A DNA stretch of 64,000 nt. Origin: CAUZIZ01 sp965219855 (GTDB lineage: Bacteria; Acidobacteriota; UBA6911; RPQK01; JAJDTT01). Under the pieces are notes generated by a model. That model saw nothing but the letters and a program-made list of their open reading frames with translations. It was not told the origin of the DNA and searched no databases. The DNA lies in the NCBI GenBank assembly GCA_965219855.1, contig CBDCOR010000030.1:496001-560000 (forward strand). The letters run 5' to 3'. The position numbers and the translations under genes are program-made. Below are positions 35,230-44,056 of this stretch, one piece after another; within the stretch, counting starts at the first letter, position 1; every line of letters begins with the position of its first letter.

Positions 35230-36099
35230 ATGAATCTAAGAGCCCACCGGGTCATCACGATTCTCCTCTTCGTATCGATGACAACACTCGGCGTCAGGGG
35301 CGAAGACGGGCGGGCCTTCGAGCTCATCGTCGCTCCGGCCACGTTGGAAAACCCTCGTAACGATCACCAACTCATCTTCAAGATGAAGGACGGGCGACTC
35401 CTCCTGGCGTGGTCGGAATACTATGTAAACAGGCCTTCGCGCATCGCCCGGACCGCCTACACCGGGAAAGGCGGTAGCCCCATCCTGGATTCCCGCCGAA
35501 TCTCGGCTCGGATATCGGAGGACAGAGGCAGGAGCTGGAGCGACAAGTTCGTCCTGCAGGTCGACCAGTATCCCCTCAACGTGCGAGGGGGTGGAAACCT
35601 CCTTCGCCTGGCCTCGGACGAGATCCTCTTCTTCTACGGCATCATGGAACCCTCCATCGTGGAGCTGAAGGATGGCTCCCTCCTGATGGTGCTCAGGAGC
35701 AACCTGGGAAAGGTCTACCAGGCCTTCTCCAAGGACCAGGGGAATACCTGGAGCAAGGCCGAGCCGACCCGGCTCGACGCCCCCGCCGCCGAGCATCTCC
35801 TGGCGCGGATACCGACGACGGGAGACCTCCTCCTGGTCTGGAACCACACCAAACCGACCATCAACAATTCCCTTCCCCGAACCCCTCTGACCTCCGCCAT
35901 CTCCAGGGACGAGGGCAGGAGCTGGACTCACTTCAGGGACATCGAGACCCACGTCGGATACGACTGCACCTATCCAGCCGTGACCTTCCTGGAGGACGAG
36001 GCCCTCATCACCTACTATTACGGCAACCGAGCGGACACCCCGGGGTGGTACTCAGTGAAGCTCAAGATCGTCCCCATCGGTTGGCTCTACCAGGAGTAG
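35230..36099 (+). CDS. Sialidase paralogue C with an internal deletion
   Basis: The 289-residue product has a Sec-type signal (VITILLFVSMTTLGVRG) rather than the Tat leaders of A and B. It aligns with them from ENPRNDHQLIF to IGWLYQE. After DEILFFYGI it jumps to MEPSIVELKDGSLLMVL, missing about 105 residues present in A and B and two Asp-boxes. The remaining boxes are SEDRGRSW, SKDQGNTW and SRDEGRSW. The frame is kept through the deletion, so the protein may still be made as a reduced propeller, but it is probably not a normal sialidase. Confidence 0.8.
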   Translation: MNLRAHRVITILLFVSMTTLGVRGEDGRAFELIVAPATLENPRNDHQLIFKMKDGRLLLAWSEYYVNRPSRIARTAYTGKGGSPILDSRRISARISEDRGRSWSDKFVLQVDQYPLNVRGGGNLLRLASDEILFFYGIMEPSIVELKDGSLLMVLRSNLGKVYQAFSKDQGNTWSKAEPTRLDAPAAEHLLARIPTTGDLLLVWNHTKPTINNSLPRTPLTSAISRDEGRSWTHFRDIETHVGYDCTYPAVTFLEDEALITYYYGNRADTPGWYSVKLKIVPIGWLYQE

Positions 36100-36299
36100 T
36101 GCGTGAAGGAGTTGACCGCTAGGATCGAGGCTTGGCGCTAGTGGTTAAAAGAATTGTTGACGCGAGCTTCCAGAGCTGATAGGTCTTGATTATTCATCAC
36201 GGGGAGGTCGATGGAACTCGGCTCCCTTCTAGGACGTTGAGTGAGCGTAACTCAGCCAGAACGGGGGATTGAGGCGCCGTAGTAGGTCGGGGGTGAGAA

Positions 36300-37901
36300 G
36301 TGCGGGCCAGGTCGGGTTCCCAATTGAGTCCTGTCTCAAGAAGTCTCAGGCCCATAATCGGTAGGATTTCTTACCTGGTCTCGGCCCTATCGATACTCTT
36401 ACCCGTCCTTCCGGCCGACCTAGTGGCCCGGGAGGCGGAGGTGGTCGACATCGGCACCCGCCTCGAGCTCTTTATCGACGATTTCCTCATCGATCGGATG
36501 ACGGGTCTGGAACTGGAGCTGCACCACCCCGTGCCCCAGGGGGTGGTCTTACGTCATGATCGACCCTGGGAGGGGAATGGCTGCGGCTACCATCAGATCT
36601 TTTGCGACGGAGACCTGTTCAGGCTTTATTACCGAGGTTGGCAGCCCTCGAAAGGTTGGCCCATGCCCCTGACCGCTGAGGATACCGAGCGGATCCCGCC
36701 CCACGGGCTGGTTGGCTGCTATGCCGAGAGCCGGGACGGGATCCACTGGGAGAAGCCGGAGCTGGGCCTCTTCGAGTTCCAGGGCTCGAAGCGCAACAAC
36801 ATCATCTGGGACGGTCATGAGGGGCACGACCTCACGCCCTTCAGGGATGACAATCCCGCCGCCCTTCCCGAGGCCCGCTACAAGGCCGTGGCCTTTAGCC
36901 GCACGGCTCTGCGGGCCCTTCAGTCTGCGGATGGGATTCACTGGTCGCTTATGAACGGCGGCAAGCCGATCATGACTCAAGGGGCCTTCGACACCCAGAA
37001 TATCGCCTTCTGGGACTCCGTTCGCCGCGAGTACCGAGCCTACATCCGGGATTTTCATCCTGCCCGGAAAGGCAACAAGAGGATCCGAGACATCCGAACG
37101 GCCACCTCCCGGGACTTCATCAACTGGAGCGAACCGGTGATGCTGAAGTTTCCCGGCGCTCCCGAGGAGCAGCTCTATACCAATCAGATCGCTCCCTACT
37201 ACCGTGCCCCTCACATCTTCATCGGTTTCCCCGTGCGCTACCAGGAGCGAGCATGGGACGAGCACTCCAGACATCTGCCTCAGTACGAGCATCGGAAGAG
37301 ACGCAGCAAGGTCAATCAGCGCTACGCGAGCGCCGTCACCGACACGCTGTTGATGTCCAGCCGCGATGGCCTCAGCTTCCGGCGCTGGGGAGAGGCCTTT
37401 CTTCGCCCCGGCATCCAGCATCCCAACAACTGGGCCTATGGCGACATCTACGTGGCCTGGCACGCGGTCGAAACCTCCTCGCCCATCCCCGGCGCTCCCA
37501 ACGAGATCTCTCTTTATGCCTCGGAAAGCTACTGGACGGGTCAAAGCAATCGTCTAAGGCGCTACACCCTGAGGATGGATGGATTCGTCTCGGTCAACGC
37601 CCCCTTGAAGGGAGGCGAGCTCCTGACCCGACCGTTGGTCTTTTCTGGAAATACCCTGGAAATCAATTTTTCCACCTCGGCCGGCGGCGGTATCCAGGTG
37701 GAGATTCAAGATCCCTCCGGCCGCCCCCTCCCCGGATTCTCCCTGGAGGATTCCTACGAAATGTTCGGCGACCAGCTGGATCGTCCTGTGGAATGGAGAA
37801 GCGGAAAGAGACTCGGCTCCCTGGCCGGCAGACCCGTTCGGCTACGCTTTGTCATGAAGGATGCCGACCTGTTTTCCGTGAGGTTTCTTCAAGGTGGCTA
37901 A
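36300..37901 (+). CDS. Secreted GH32/43-like five-bladed-propeller protein
   Basis: The gene starts at a GTG after GGGGGTGAG. The 533-residue product has an N-terminal signal (ISYLVSALSILLPVLPADLVA), then a region reading LELFIDDFLIDRMTGLELELH, YHQIFCDGDLFRLYYRG and CYAESRDGIHW. This is typical of propeller glycosyl-hydrolase-like proteins of the GH32/GH43 type. The C-terminal 130 residues (LRRYTLRMDGFVSVNAP...INFSTSAGGGIQVEI...VRLRFVMKDADLFSVRF) form a beta-sandwich module. Remnants of this module are found at 30540-30680, 30916-31431 and 40123-40182. Substrate unknown; it probably acts on a plant- or algal-type glycan. Followed by an IS4 element. Confidence 0.75.
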   Translation: MRARSGSQLSPVSRSLRPIIGRISYLVSALSILLPVLPADLVAREAEVVDIGTRLELFIDDFLIDRMTGLELELHHPVPQGVVLRHDRPWEGNGCGYHQIFCDGDLFRLYYRGWQPSKGWPMPLTAEDTERIPPHGLVGCYAESRDGIHWEKPELGLFEFQGSKRNNIIWDGHEGHDLTPFRDDNPAALPEARYKAVAFSRTALRALQSADGIHWSLMNGGKPIMTQGAFDTQNIAFWDSVRREYRAYIRDFHPARKGNKRIRDIRTATSRDFINWSEPVMLKFPGAPEEQLYTNQIAPYYRAPHIFIGFPVRYQERAWDEHSRHLPQYEHRKRRSKVNQRYASAVTDTLLMSSRDGLSFRRWGEAFLRPGIQHPNNWAYGDIYVAWHAVETSSPIPGAPNEISLYASESYWTGQSNRLRRYTLRMDGFVSVNAPLKGGELLTRPLVFSGNTLEINFSTSAGGGIQVEIQDPSGRPLPGFSLEDSYEMFGDQLDRPVEWRSGKRLGSLAGRPVRLRFVMKDADLFSVRFLQGG

Positions 37902-38018
37902 GACGACCGAGCCGGGTCTGTCGAACGTTCCCCTATGAACCCTGGATGGCTTTCCAGAGCTTGTCGCCATTCTCCTTCCCGTTGTGTTCCAAAATCAATC
38001 TCGTCTCTTCCGTAACTT

Positions 38019-39334
38019 CAGTAGCGTCCCAGCGTTAGTCGAATAACATCAACTGTTTATGAATGTCACTATTCTGAGTAATGTAATGCATGTCCTGAAA
38101 GGCCTGTAAAATTGGGGTTTTCTCGAAGAGCGAGACACTCAGGACCTGGAGAATTGTGTAGAGCGGCAACTCGAGATAGAGGCGCTTGCGGATGATGGCG
38201 ATGAGCAGGTAGGTACTGAGGGCGATCCAGATTTGTGTTTTCACGGCATTGGGACTGGTGCCGTAAAAGGCCTTGATGCGGAGATGCTGTTTGATCCATT
38301 TGAAGAACAGTTCGATCTGCCAGCGGAGCTTGTAGAGCCGGGCAATAGTCAGAGCGGGAGAAGCAAAGTCGTTGGTGAGGAATACTAGCCGCAGGTCGGT
38401 GGTGACGTCGAAGAACTTGATGCGACGCAAAGGTTCGGGGTAGGCCTTGGCCGGATAGAAGGTGCTCAGCAGGACAGTTTGGTCGCAGATCAGTCCCGTC
38501 GTTCTGTCCACCGGGTGGGAGTAGCGGCGGCGGAACTTGAAGTTGGCCTTGGCGCGGGTCACGAATAACGACCGGGCAGAATGGAGTCGGTACAGGCGCC
38601 CGAAATCCAGGTATCCGCGATCCATGATGTAGTAGGCACCGGGACAAGGAATCAGGTGGTCCAAGGCGTGGACATCGTGCAGTTTTCCGTCCGAGATCAG
38701 AACGAACTCGGGAATGGCGCCGTGCAGGTTGAGCAAGGTATGCAGTTTGATCGCCCCCTTGGTACGGCGGAAGCGCGCCCAGGGGAAGACCGAGAGGCAC
38801 AGGTCGATGGTCGTGGAGTCCAAGGCATAGACGGTCGCGTTCAGGTCGACTCCCAGGTCCTCGTCGGTGTACAGGCGGCGCGCTTCGGCGATAAGCACTT
38901 GGGCAAACTCGGCATAGATGCGCCAGTCGCGCCTCTCGTTGGCATTGGACAGATTGTTGCGGGAGACCGTGGAGCGAATGCCCATGTGGAAGAGCTTGGA
39001 TCTCATGGCCCGTAGGCAGGCTTCGATATCGCGCAAGCTCTCGCGATAGGTCAACTGTGCAAAGGCCATGACCCGGTAATGGTCGGCACAGCGGAACGAC
39101 TTGACCTTGTAGTCGCCTCCGTAGTGCTGAACAATGCGATGAAAATGATGCCAGGGAAGATGCCGCATCACCTGAGAAAAAATCGTCGTGCCCGTGTACA
39201 TGCTCGCCCTCCTTATGAACTGAAGGGCGTGAGCGTACACTCACTTTCAAGTCGGAAACACCCATTATCTTCTCTAACATATTACTCATTAATACTTTAC
39301 AGAGATTAGAAACCCAAACGTTGGGACACTACTG
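38019..39334. mobile_element. IS4-family element, full copy
   Basis: The ends CAGTAGCGTCCCAGCGTT and the reverse complement CAGTAGTGTCCCAACGTT are imperfect inverted repeats. They are flanked by a 9-bp target duplication CCGTAACTT at 38010-38018 and 39335-39343. Length 1316 bp. A second copy with the same ends is at 58986-60157. It lies between the GH32/43-like gene and an integrase remnant. Confidence 0.92.
38035..39201 (-). CDS. IS4-family transposase
   Basis: The ATG at 39201 has a very good AAGGAGG site, better than the longer frame from 39240, and gives 388 residues. The DDE residues are Asp128 (ALDSTTIDL), Asp194 (IMDRGYLDF) and Glu297. The last lies in the YREK signature Y290-R293-E297-K304, with exact 2-3-6 spacing. 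This cuts and pastes the element by a DDE mechanism. The gene is intact and may mobilise the second, damaged copy. A second long frame on the same strand is a shadow. Confidence 0.93.
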   Translation of the reverse strand: MYTGTTIFSQVMRHLPWHHFHRIVQHYGGDYKVKSFRCADHYRVMAFAQLTYRESLRDIEACLRAMRSKLFHMGIRSTVSRNNLSNANERRDWRIYAEFAQVLIAEARRLYTDEDLGVDLNATVYALDSTTIDLCLSVFPWARFRRTKGAIKLHTLLNLHGAIPEFVLISDGKLHDVHALDHLIPCPGAYYIMDRGYLDFGRLYRLHSARSLFVTRAKANFKFRRRYSHPVDRTTGLICDQTVLLSTFYPAKAYPEPLRRIKFFDVTTDLRLVFLTNDFASPALTIARLYKLRWQIELFFKWIKQHLRIKAFYGTSPNAVKTQIWIALSTYLLIAIIRKRLYLELPLYTILQVLSVSLFEKTPILQAFQDMHYITQNSDIHKQLMLFD

Positions 39335-39341
39335 CCGTAAC

Positions 39342-39959
39342 TTAACGGCTCAGTGTTGGAGTGAGCAACTGAGCAAACAGAGCAAACAGGTAGATCGTGT
39401 TGCGGGCGGGGTGATGCTCAAGCCAGGCCTCTACAGCAACAACCATGACGACATGAGGAGATAGGTTGGCTCGTCTTTGGACGCGGGCGTGTCGAGCAGC
39501 CTTTCGGAAGTAGTCGTTGACAACACCACCGAGGACGCATCGTCGGACAACTTTCCCGACCTGAGGGAAGTGGCCTTTGCCGCTCAACACACCCAGGCCC
39601 TTCCAGCGATGCGGGCGACGTTCGTTGTAGTAGGCGATGAATTCGTCCAGCACCCACCGAAGATGCCGCTCGCTCACAACGATGATACGGTCCAGGCATT
39701 CCTCCCGGAGGGTCCGCACCCAGCGCTCCGCGTGAGCATTCAAATCGGGCGATCGCACCGGCAATCGCACCGGTCTGGTTCCCATGCTTCGAAGCAGCCG
39801 ATCGCCTTCGCTGCTGAACTTGCTGTCTCTGTAGCGAGGGAGCAGATCGCGGCTGACACTCAAATTTCGAAACTGCTGACTCACCCACGCACCGCTGGGA
39901 TGTTGGGAGAGGTTCCAGAAGACGATCCTGCGGGTTGAGATCTCGATGAAGAACAACAC
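39342..39959 (-). pseudogene. Integrase-core (IS481-like) transposase, N-terminally truncated
   Basis: The frame keeps the rve core after its first strand: YYVLFFIEISTRRI, GAWVSQQFRNL, RDSKFSS (second Asp), PDLNAHAERWVRTLREECLD (Glu) and YYNERRPHRWKGLG. A TAG stop shortly before YYVLFFIE and the lack of the helix-turn-helix domain and first Asp make it inactive. Its 3-prime end runs into the right target site of the IS4 element. Confidence 0.75.
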
Positions 39960-40122
39960 GTAGTAGGCAACAAGACGGCGACGCTAACAGTAGAAGCACG
40001 GACCAGAGCATGGCTGGGAGGATCGGGCCTGAGAAACATCGGTGTCAAGGGCTGTGGCCCACGGTTTGGCTTATGGCGGACGCCGACTTAGGGGGACAAG
40101 TGATCAATTTTGGAACCCTACG

Positions 40123-40182
40123 GAGAACCTGATCCTCAACTACTCCACTTCAGCGGCCGGCGGCATTCCGGTCAGAAGCTGA
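40123..40182 (+). pseudogene. Tiny C-terminal remnant of a GH32/43-like protein
   Basis: The frame ENLILNYSTSAAGGIPVRS-stop matches the strand LEINFSTSAGGGIQVEI of the intact 36300 protein. Only about 19 codons remain, next to the DUF5916 gene end. It is short, so the call rests on this one motif. Confidence 0.4.
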
Positions 40183-42418
40183 AGAGATAAGTGAGCTTGG
40201 TGATCAGAGCCCGATCAAGGACATGTCCTTCCGGAGACCGCTGCTCGTTGTAAACCAGGAACAGATCGCTCAGCGGCCTGTGGATCAGGTTAAAACGGAT
40301 GTTGCTGGCAATCAGACCTTCGCGGCTGCTGTACTGAATCAACGCGTTAAGGAACATGTTCGTGGTAAAGGAGTAAGCCACGCGCGTGCTCACCAGCTCG
40401 GTGCTGAAGTCGTACGTGCGCAAACTCAGATCGGCGTGATCCCAGAAGATATCTAGTCCAAATTGAGGGCTGGGCGAAATTCCCAGTCCCACACCGTAGG
40501 AGGTCTTTTCGCCATTGTAAAACTCTCCGTTGCTCCAATTGATCGACCCGCTGAGCATCCGTCTGCGATCGCTGGCGAAGGATGCCGTGGTCTCCTCGAA
40601 CTGATAATCACCCGGATCCAGAATCTCATCTAGAATTTCATCCTCTTGGGCCAGACGCTCGAAAGTGGACCGTCGACCCACGGAGAAAAAACTGGTGTCG
40701 TTGAACTGGATCGAGAAGCGACCATTCACTTCACGCGTCTCAAGCGTATTGTGGTCGTCTGTGATGTAGTTCACGTCAACACTTGGCCTGAACTCTCTCA
40801 CCCAGGGGATGCGACCCTCGGGTCGGGGTGTCAAGCTGAGCTCCCCGCTGCTTTTTCGCATGGCTTCGCCCACACCCTTCTCCCGATCGAAGCCGCCGCG
40901 CTGCACGAAACCCACTTCGGGATTGAAGTTCTCCTCGATAGAAATGTGTGAGGCCTCCACATCGAATAAACGATCTCTCCAGGCGACCCGGAAAAATCCG
41001 GCCATATCTTGGTCCACGAGTCCCGGCGTATCCGTGTTGAGAACGTAGGAGGAGAGATCCAGGTAGTCGAAGAATCTGAAGTTCGCGTCCGCACCGTAGG
41101 TGCGGTTGAACTGGCCTGTCCCTTGGTCTTTGTTGATGAGGATCACACCAATATCCGAGCCCCGAAAAACGTCACGGCGCAGGCGGGTCACGGTGAAGTT
41201 CGTTGATGCTGTGTCCTGAAAATCGTCCGTTTGCATGGAAATGATGCCCACGCGGTACCGGCCCGCCCGGCCAGTCAGGCGGGCGCCACCCAGGATTGGG
41301 ATCAGCTCACCGTCATCGGAAACTCCGATGCGCCGGCTGAAGAAGGGAATGAGGTCGTTGCGGGGCCGAAAGAGGCTGCGACGGCCGGTGCGCCGCCTTC
41401 CTGAGAATCCTCGAAATCCAGGGTTGCCAAACTCAAAGATCTCTCGGTTCTCCAGAAAGAATTCGCGTTTCTCCGGAAAGAAGAGACTAAAGCGGGTGAA
41501 GTTGATCTGGGCATCGTCGGCTTCAACCTGGGAAAACTCCGTGTTAACCGTCAGATCCAGTGTCAGACCCGACGTTACTCCGTACTTCAGGTCGAATCCT
41601 GCGTCGGGCATGAAGTCCACATCGTCCTCTTCCCGGCGCAGAATGGGAGCGGACACATACGGTTTGACGTAGAGGTTGCGGCCCTGATGGATGCCGTCGA
41701 TCCCCTCCAGCACACCTGCCATGGAAACGCGGTATAGAAAGTAGGGACGAGGGATGGGTGCCCAATAGGCGCGTTCGTTCTTACGCCGGATGCTGCGGTA
41801 AAAATTGACGCCCCAGACTTGTTTTTCCCCACGCGGGAAGCGCAGCGTCTTGAAGGGTATCGCGAGCTCCGCCTGCCAGCCTCGGTCGGTAATCTTGGCC
41901 TTGGCGTGCCAAACGGCGTCCCAATCCCGATTGAAGCTGAGACCATCTCCTCCTATCTGTATGTCACGTTTGGCTCCTTTGGGGTTGATCCCGAAGACGA
42001 AGCCGTTTCGATCGTCATTGAAAGTATCGAAGACGACCTGGAACAGGTCGCCGCTCGACGAGGGGGAAAAATCACGGGCCATGTCCTGGACGATAACTCC
42101 CTTCCTACCCTCTGAGTCAGAACAGTACACGCCAACGTACAGGTTGTGACGATCGTAGAGAAGCCGCACCTCCGTCGATTCGCTTGCTGGCTTCCCGGAA
42201 TAGGGTTCGTTCTGGATGAAATCCTTGGCGAGCCCAGCTCGATTCCACTGGAGCTCATCCAGCTCACCATCGATGACAAGCGATTCGTCGTCGATGTGGG
42301 CCGCTGTGACTTTCTTGTCCTTGTAAGCCGTGGCGAAATCGACCTGGGTGCCCAGGCTGGTGCGGGATGCGAGAAAAAGAATGATAAATAGGACACGGAC
42401 CGGCAATCGGTGCCTCAT
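40172..42418 (-). CDS. DUF5916 / CBM9-like outer-membrane protein
   Basis: The 748-residue product has a signal (VLFIILFLASRTSLG) and an N-terminal CBM9-like sandwich: IDGELDELQWNRAGLAKDF, VRLLYDRHNLYVGVYC and FVFGINPKGAKRDIQ. From about 240 it continues into the DUF5916 domain, a long outer-membrane barrel with FFPEKREFFLENREIFEF and repeated aromatic strands, ending in the terminal aromatic LFSF. This architecture is known from Acidobacteriota and Bacteroidota, where the protein is thought to bind carbohydrates; its function is unproven. The start is the ATG at 42418, with the divergent DUF1501 fragment beyond. Confidence 0.85.
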   Translation of the reverse strand: MRHRLPVRVLFIILFLASRTSLGTQVDFATAYKDKKVTAAHIDDESLVIDGELDELQWNRAGLAKDFIQNEPYSGKPASESTEVRLLYDRHNLYVGVYCSDSEGRKGVIVQDMARDFSPSSSGDLFQVVFDTFNDDRNGFVFGINPKGAKRDIQIGGDGLSFNRDWDAVWHAKAKITDRGWQAELAIPFKTLRFPRGEKQVWGVNFYRSIRRKNERAYWAPIPRPYFLYRVSMAGVLEGIDGIHQGRNLYVKPYVSAPILRREEDDVDFMPDAGFDLKYGVTSGLTLDLTVNTEFSQVEADDAQINFTRFSLFFPEKREFFLENREIFEFGNPGFRGFSGRRRTGRRSLFRPRNDLIPFFSRRIGVSDDGELIPILGGARLTGRAGRYRVGIISMQTDDFQDTASTNFTVTRLRRDVFRGSDIGVILINKDQGTGQFNRTYGADANFRFFDYLDLSSYVLNTDTPGLVDQDMAGFFRVAWRDRLFDVEASHISIEENFNPEVGFVQRGGFDREKGVGEAMRKSSGELSLTPRPEGRIPWVREFRPSVDVNYITDDHNTLETREVNGRFSIQFNDTSFFSVGRRSTFERLAQEDEILDEILDPGDYQFEETTASFASDRRRMLSGSINWSNGEFYNGEKTSYGVGLGISPSPQFGLDIFWDHADLSLRTYDFSTELVSTRVAYSFTTNMFLNALIQYSSREGLIASNIRFNLIHRPLSDLFLVYNEQRSPEGHVLDRALITKLTYLFSF

Positions 42419-42548
42419 TTTCCCTGAGTATACCCAATCTTGAGAACTCCCATTCGGACTTTGTGCCGCCAGCGTTCCCTCGAGGAGACGTGGAGCAGCA
42501 GTTGATCATCAGCCAAGACGGGTTTCGCCGGCACTGCGCGCGCGGAAG

Positions 42549-42812
42549 CGTGTTGGTGGCAATCGGGTTGAATTCACCCTTGTACGCGACGGGCCCGTCC
42601 GGCTTCAAATCGAACGTGTCATGCTGCGAGGGCCCGCCCGTGAGAAAGATGTAGATGACCGCTTTGGGTTTCGGCAGAGCCGGGCCACTGGCAGCAGCCT
42701 GGCCGCGGCAGGCGGGTCCCAGCGACAATCCCAGCAAGCCAAGGGAACCGGCCCGCAGCGCCTCGCGCCGCGTGACTGGGTGCGATGGACTCTCTAGTCG
42801 CGTTCGCGTCAT
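42549..42812 (-). pseudogene. N-terminal stub of a DUF1501 gene
   Basis: The frame starts MTRTRLESP, with VTRREALRAGSLGLLGLSLG (Tat-type leader), and continues KAVIYIFLTGGPSQHDTFDLKP, the hallmark start of DUF1501 proteins, to FNPIATNT. After that the reading is unrelated. About 88 of roughly 450 codons remain. A complete relative is at 54323-55771. Confidence 0.7.
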
Positions 42813-42962
42813 CACAGACAATCCACAAGTGTTTTGGCCGACCAAATCATGTTACTGTCTGTCTTCGGTTATCACAATGTCGAGCTGGCGGTCGTCCAAC
42901 TCCTCAATGGAGACCGCGGTCAGAAGGCGGTGGCCTCACTCAATCGGTGGAAAGGAGCCCCC

Positions 42963-43781
42963 ATGAAAGGTCGAGAAATCCGCGCGGCACTCCGGACCGG
43001 GCGACGAGTCTATTCGACCGCCGTGATTGCTGTCTCGCATCGCTGGCCGGAGGTCCTCCAGCACGCCGGCTGCGACTTTGTTTTCATCGACTCGGAACAC
43101 ACGCCGCTTGACCGGGAATCCCTGGCCTGGCTCTGCCAGGCTTACCGGGCTGTCGATGTTCCACCCGTCGTACGGATCCCCAGTCCCGACCCCTACGAAG
43201 CGTCGATGGTGCTGGACGCGGGCGCGGCGGGAGTGATTGCTCCGTACGTGGAATCCGCGGATCAGGTCAGGAGGCTGGCGGCGGTTGCCCGCTACCGGCC
43301 GCTCAAGGGCGAGCGGGTCGCCAACGCGGTTGTCAATAGCGATTCCCTGGAACCGCAACTTCGCCAATACCTCGAGCGGCGTAACGCCGACACGATCTTG
43401 ATCGTCAACATCGAGAGCGTGCCCGCCATCGAGAACTTGGACGAAATCGTCTCGGTGGCCGGACTGGACAGCGTGCTGATCGGGCCGCACGATCTATCCT
43501 GCAGTCTGGGCATTCCGGAACAGTACGACCATCCGCGCTTCGATGACGCCGTGCGTACGATTTTTCAGAAGGCCCGCCAGCACGGCGTGGGCGCGGGGAT
43601 CCACTTCTGGACAAACCTCGATCAGGAACTTCAGTGGGCCCGGGCCGGTGGCAATTTAATCATGCACGGCTCGGATTTGGCCTTCTTTCGGCAAAACCTG
43701 GAACAGGAACTCGATCACGTCCGAGCGGCACTAGGCGACAGCCGCAACAGCGAGCAGGGAGGAGGCGAGCTGGTCGTTTGA
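42963..43781 (+). CDS. HpcH/HpaI-family class II aldolase
   Basis: Set to ATG 42963 after GGAG, giving 272 residues; the longer frame from 42834 has no ribosome site. Motifs of the family are clear: FIDSEHTPL (catalytic His), VRIPSPDPY, DAGAAGVIAPYVES, VNIESVPAIEN (metal-binding Glu) and IGPHDLSCSLG (metal-binding Asp). It should cleave 2-keto-3-deoxy or 4-hydroxy-2-keto acids to pyruvate and an aldehyde, metal-dependently, in the cytoplasm. A close relative is the N-terminal half of the 50814-52628 protein. Neighbours are mobile elements. Confidence 0.9.
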   Translation: MKGREIRAALRTGRRVYSTAVIAVSHRWPEVLQHAGCDFVFIDSEHTPLDRESLAWLCQAYRAVDVPPVVRIPSPDPYEASMVLDAGAAGVIAPYVESADQVRRLAAVARYRPLKGERVANAVVNSDSLEPQLRQYLERRNADTILIVNIESVPAIENLDEIVSVAGLDSVLIGPHDLSCSLGIPEQYDHPRFDDAVRTIFQKARQHGVGAGIHFWTNLDQELQWARAGGNLIMHGSDLAFFRQNLEQELDHVRAALGDSRNSEQGGGELVV

Positions 43782-44050
43782 TCCGGGCCCCCTGCGGGGC
43801 TCGTCGATGGTTAAGTGCCTATCCCAAAACCAGCCACGTAGGTCAATCCCTCCGAGACTGACACCGCGATGCGGTGGTTTTCCGAGTCTCGGAGAGACTC
43901 GACGGACTGTCAAAATACGACTGCGGCAGCCTCGGTCGCAAGTCTTGCCAGCACGGCGCTCAAGCAGCTGAGCACCCACACCAGTATCGTGTTCCGGATC
44001 ATTCCGGAATGAACGTCATTTCCCAGTCCTGAATCGATTTCAGCGCAACG
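43782..44050. other. Gap before the ISNCY element
   Basis: No gene is seen. A CACCGCGATGCGGTGG hairpin lies near 43861-43876, and a TCTCGGA/TCCGAGA pair occurs just after it, but nothing identifies their role. Confidence 0.35.
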
Positions 44051-44056
44051 GAGCTA

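Noticed and set aside
38069..39289. A second 406-codon frame across the IS4 transposase (also 59036-60112)
   Set aside because: It is an out-of-phase shadow on the same strand; the DDE motifs are in the other frame.
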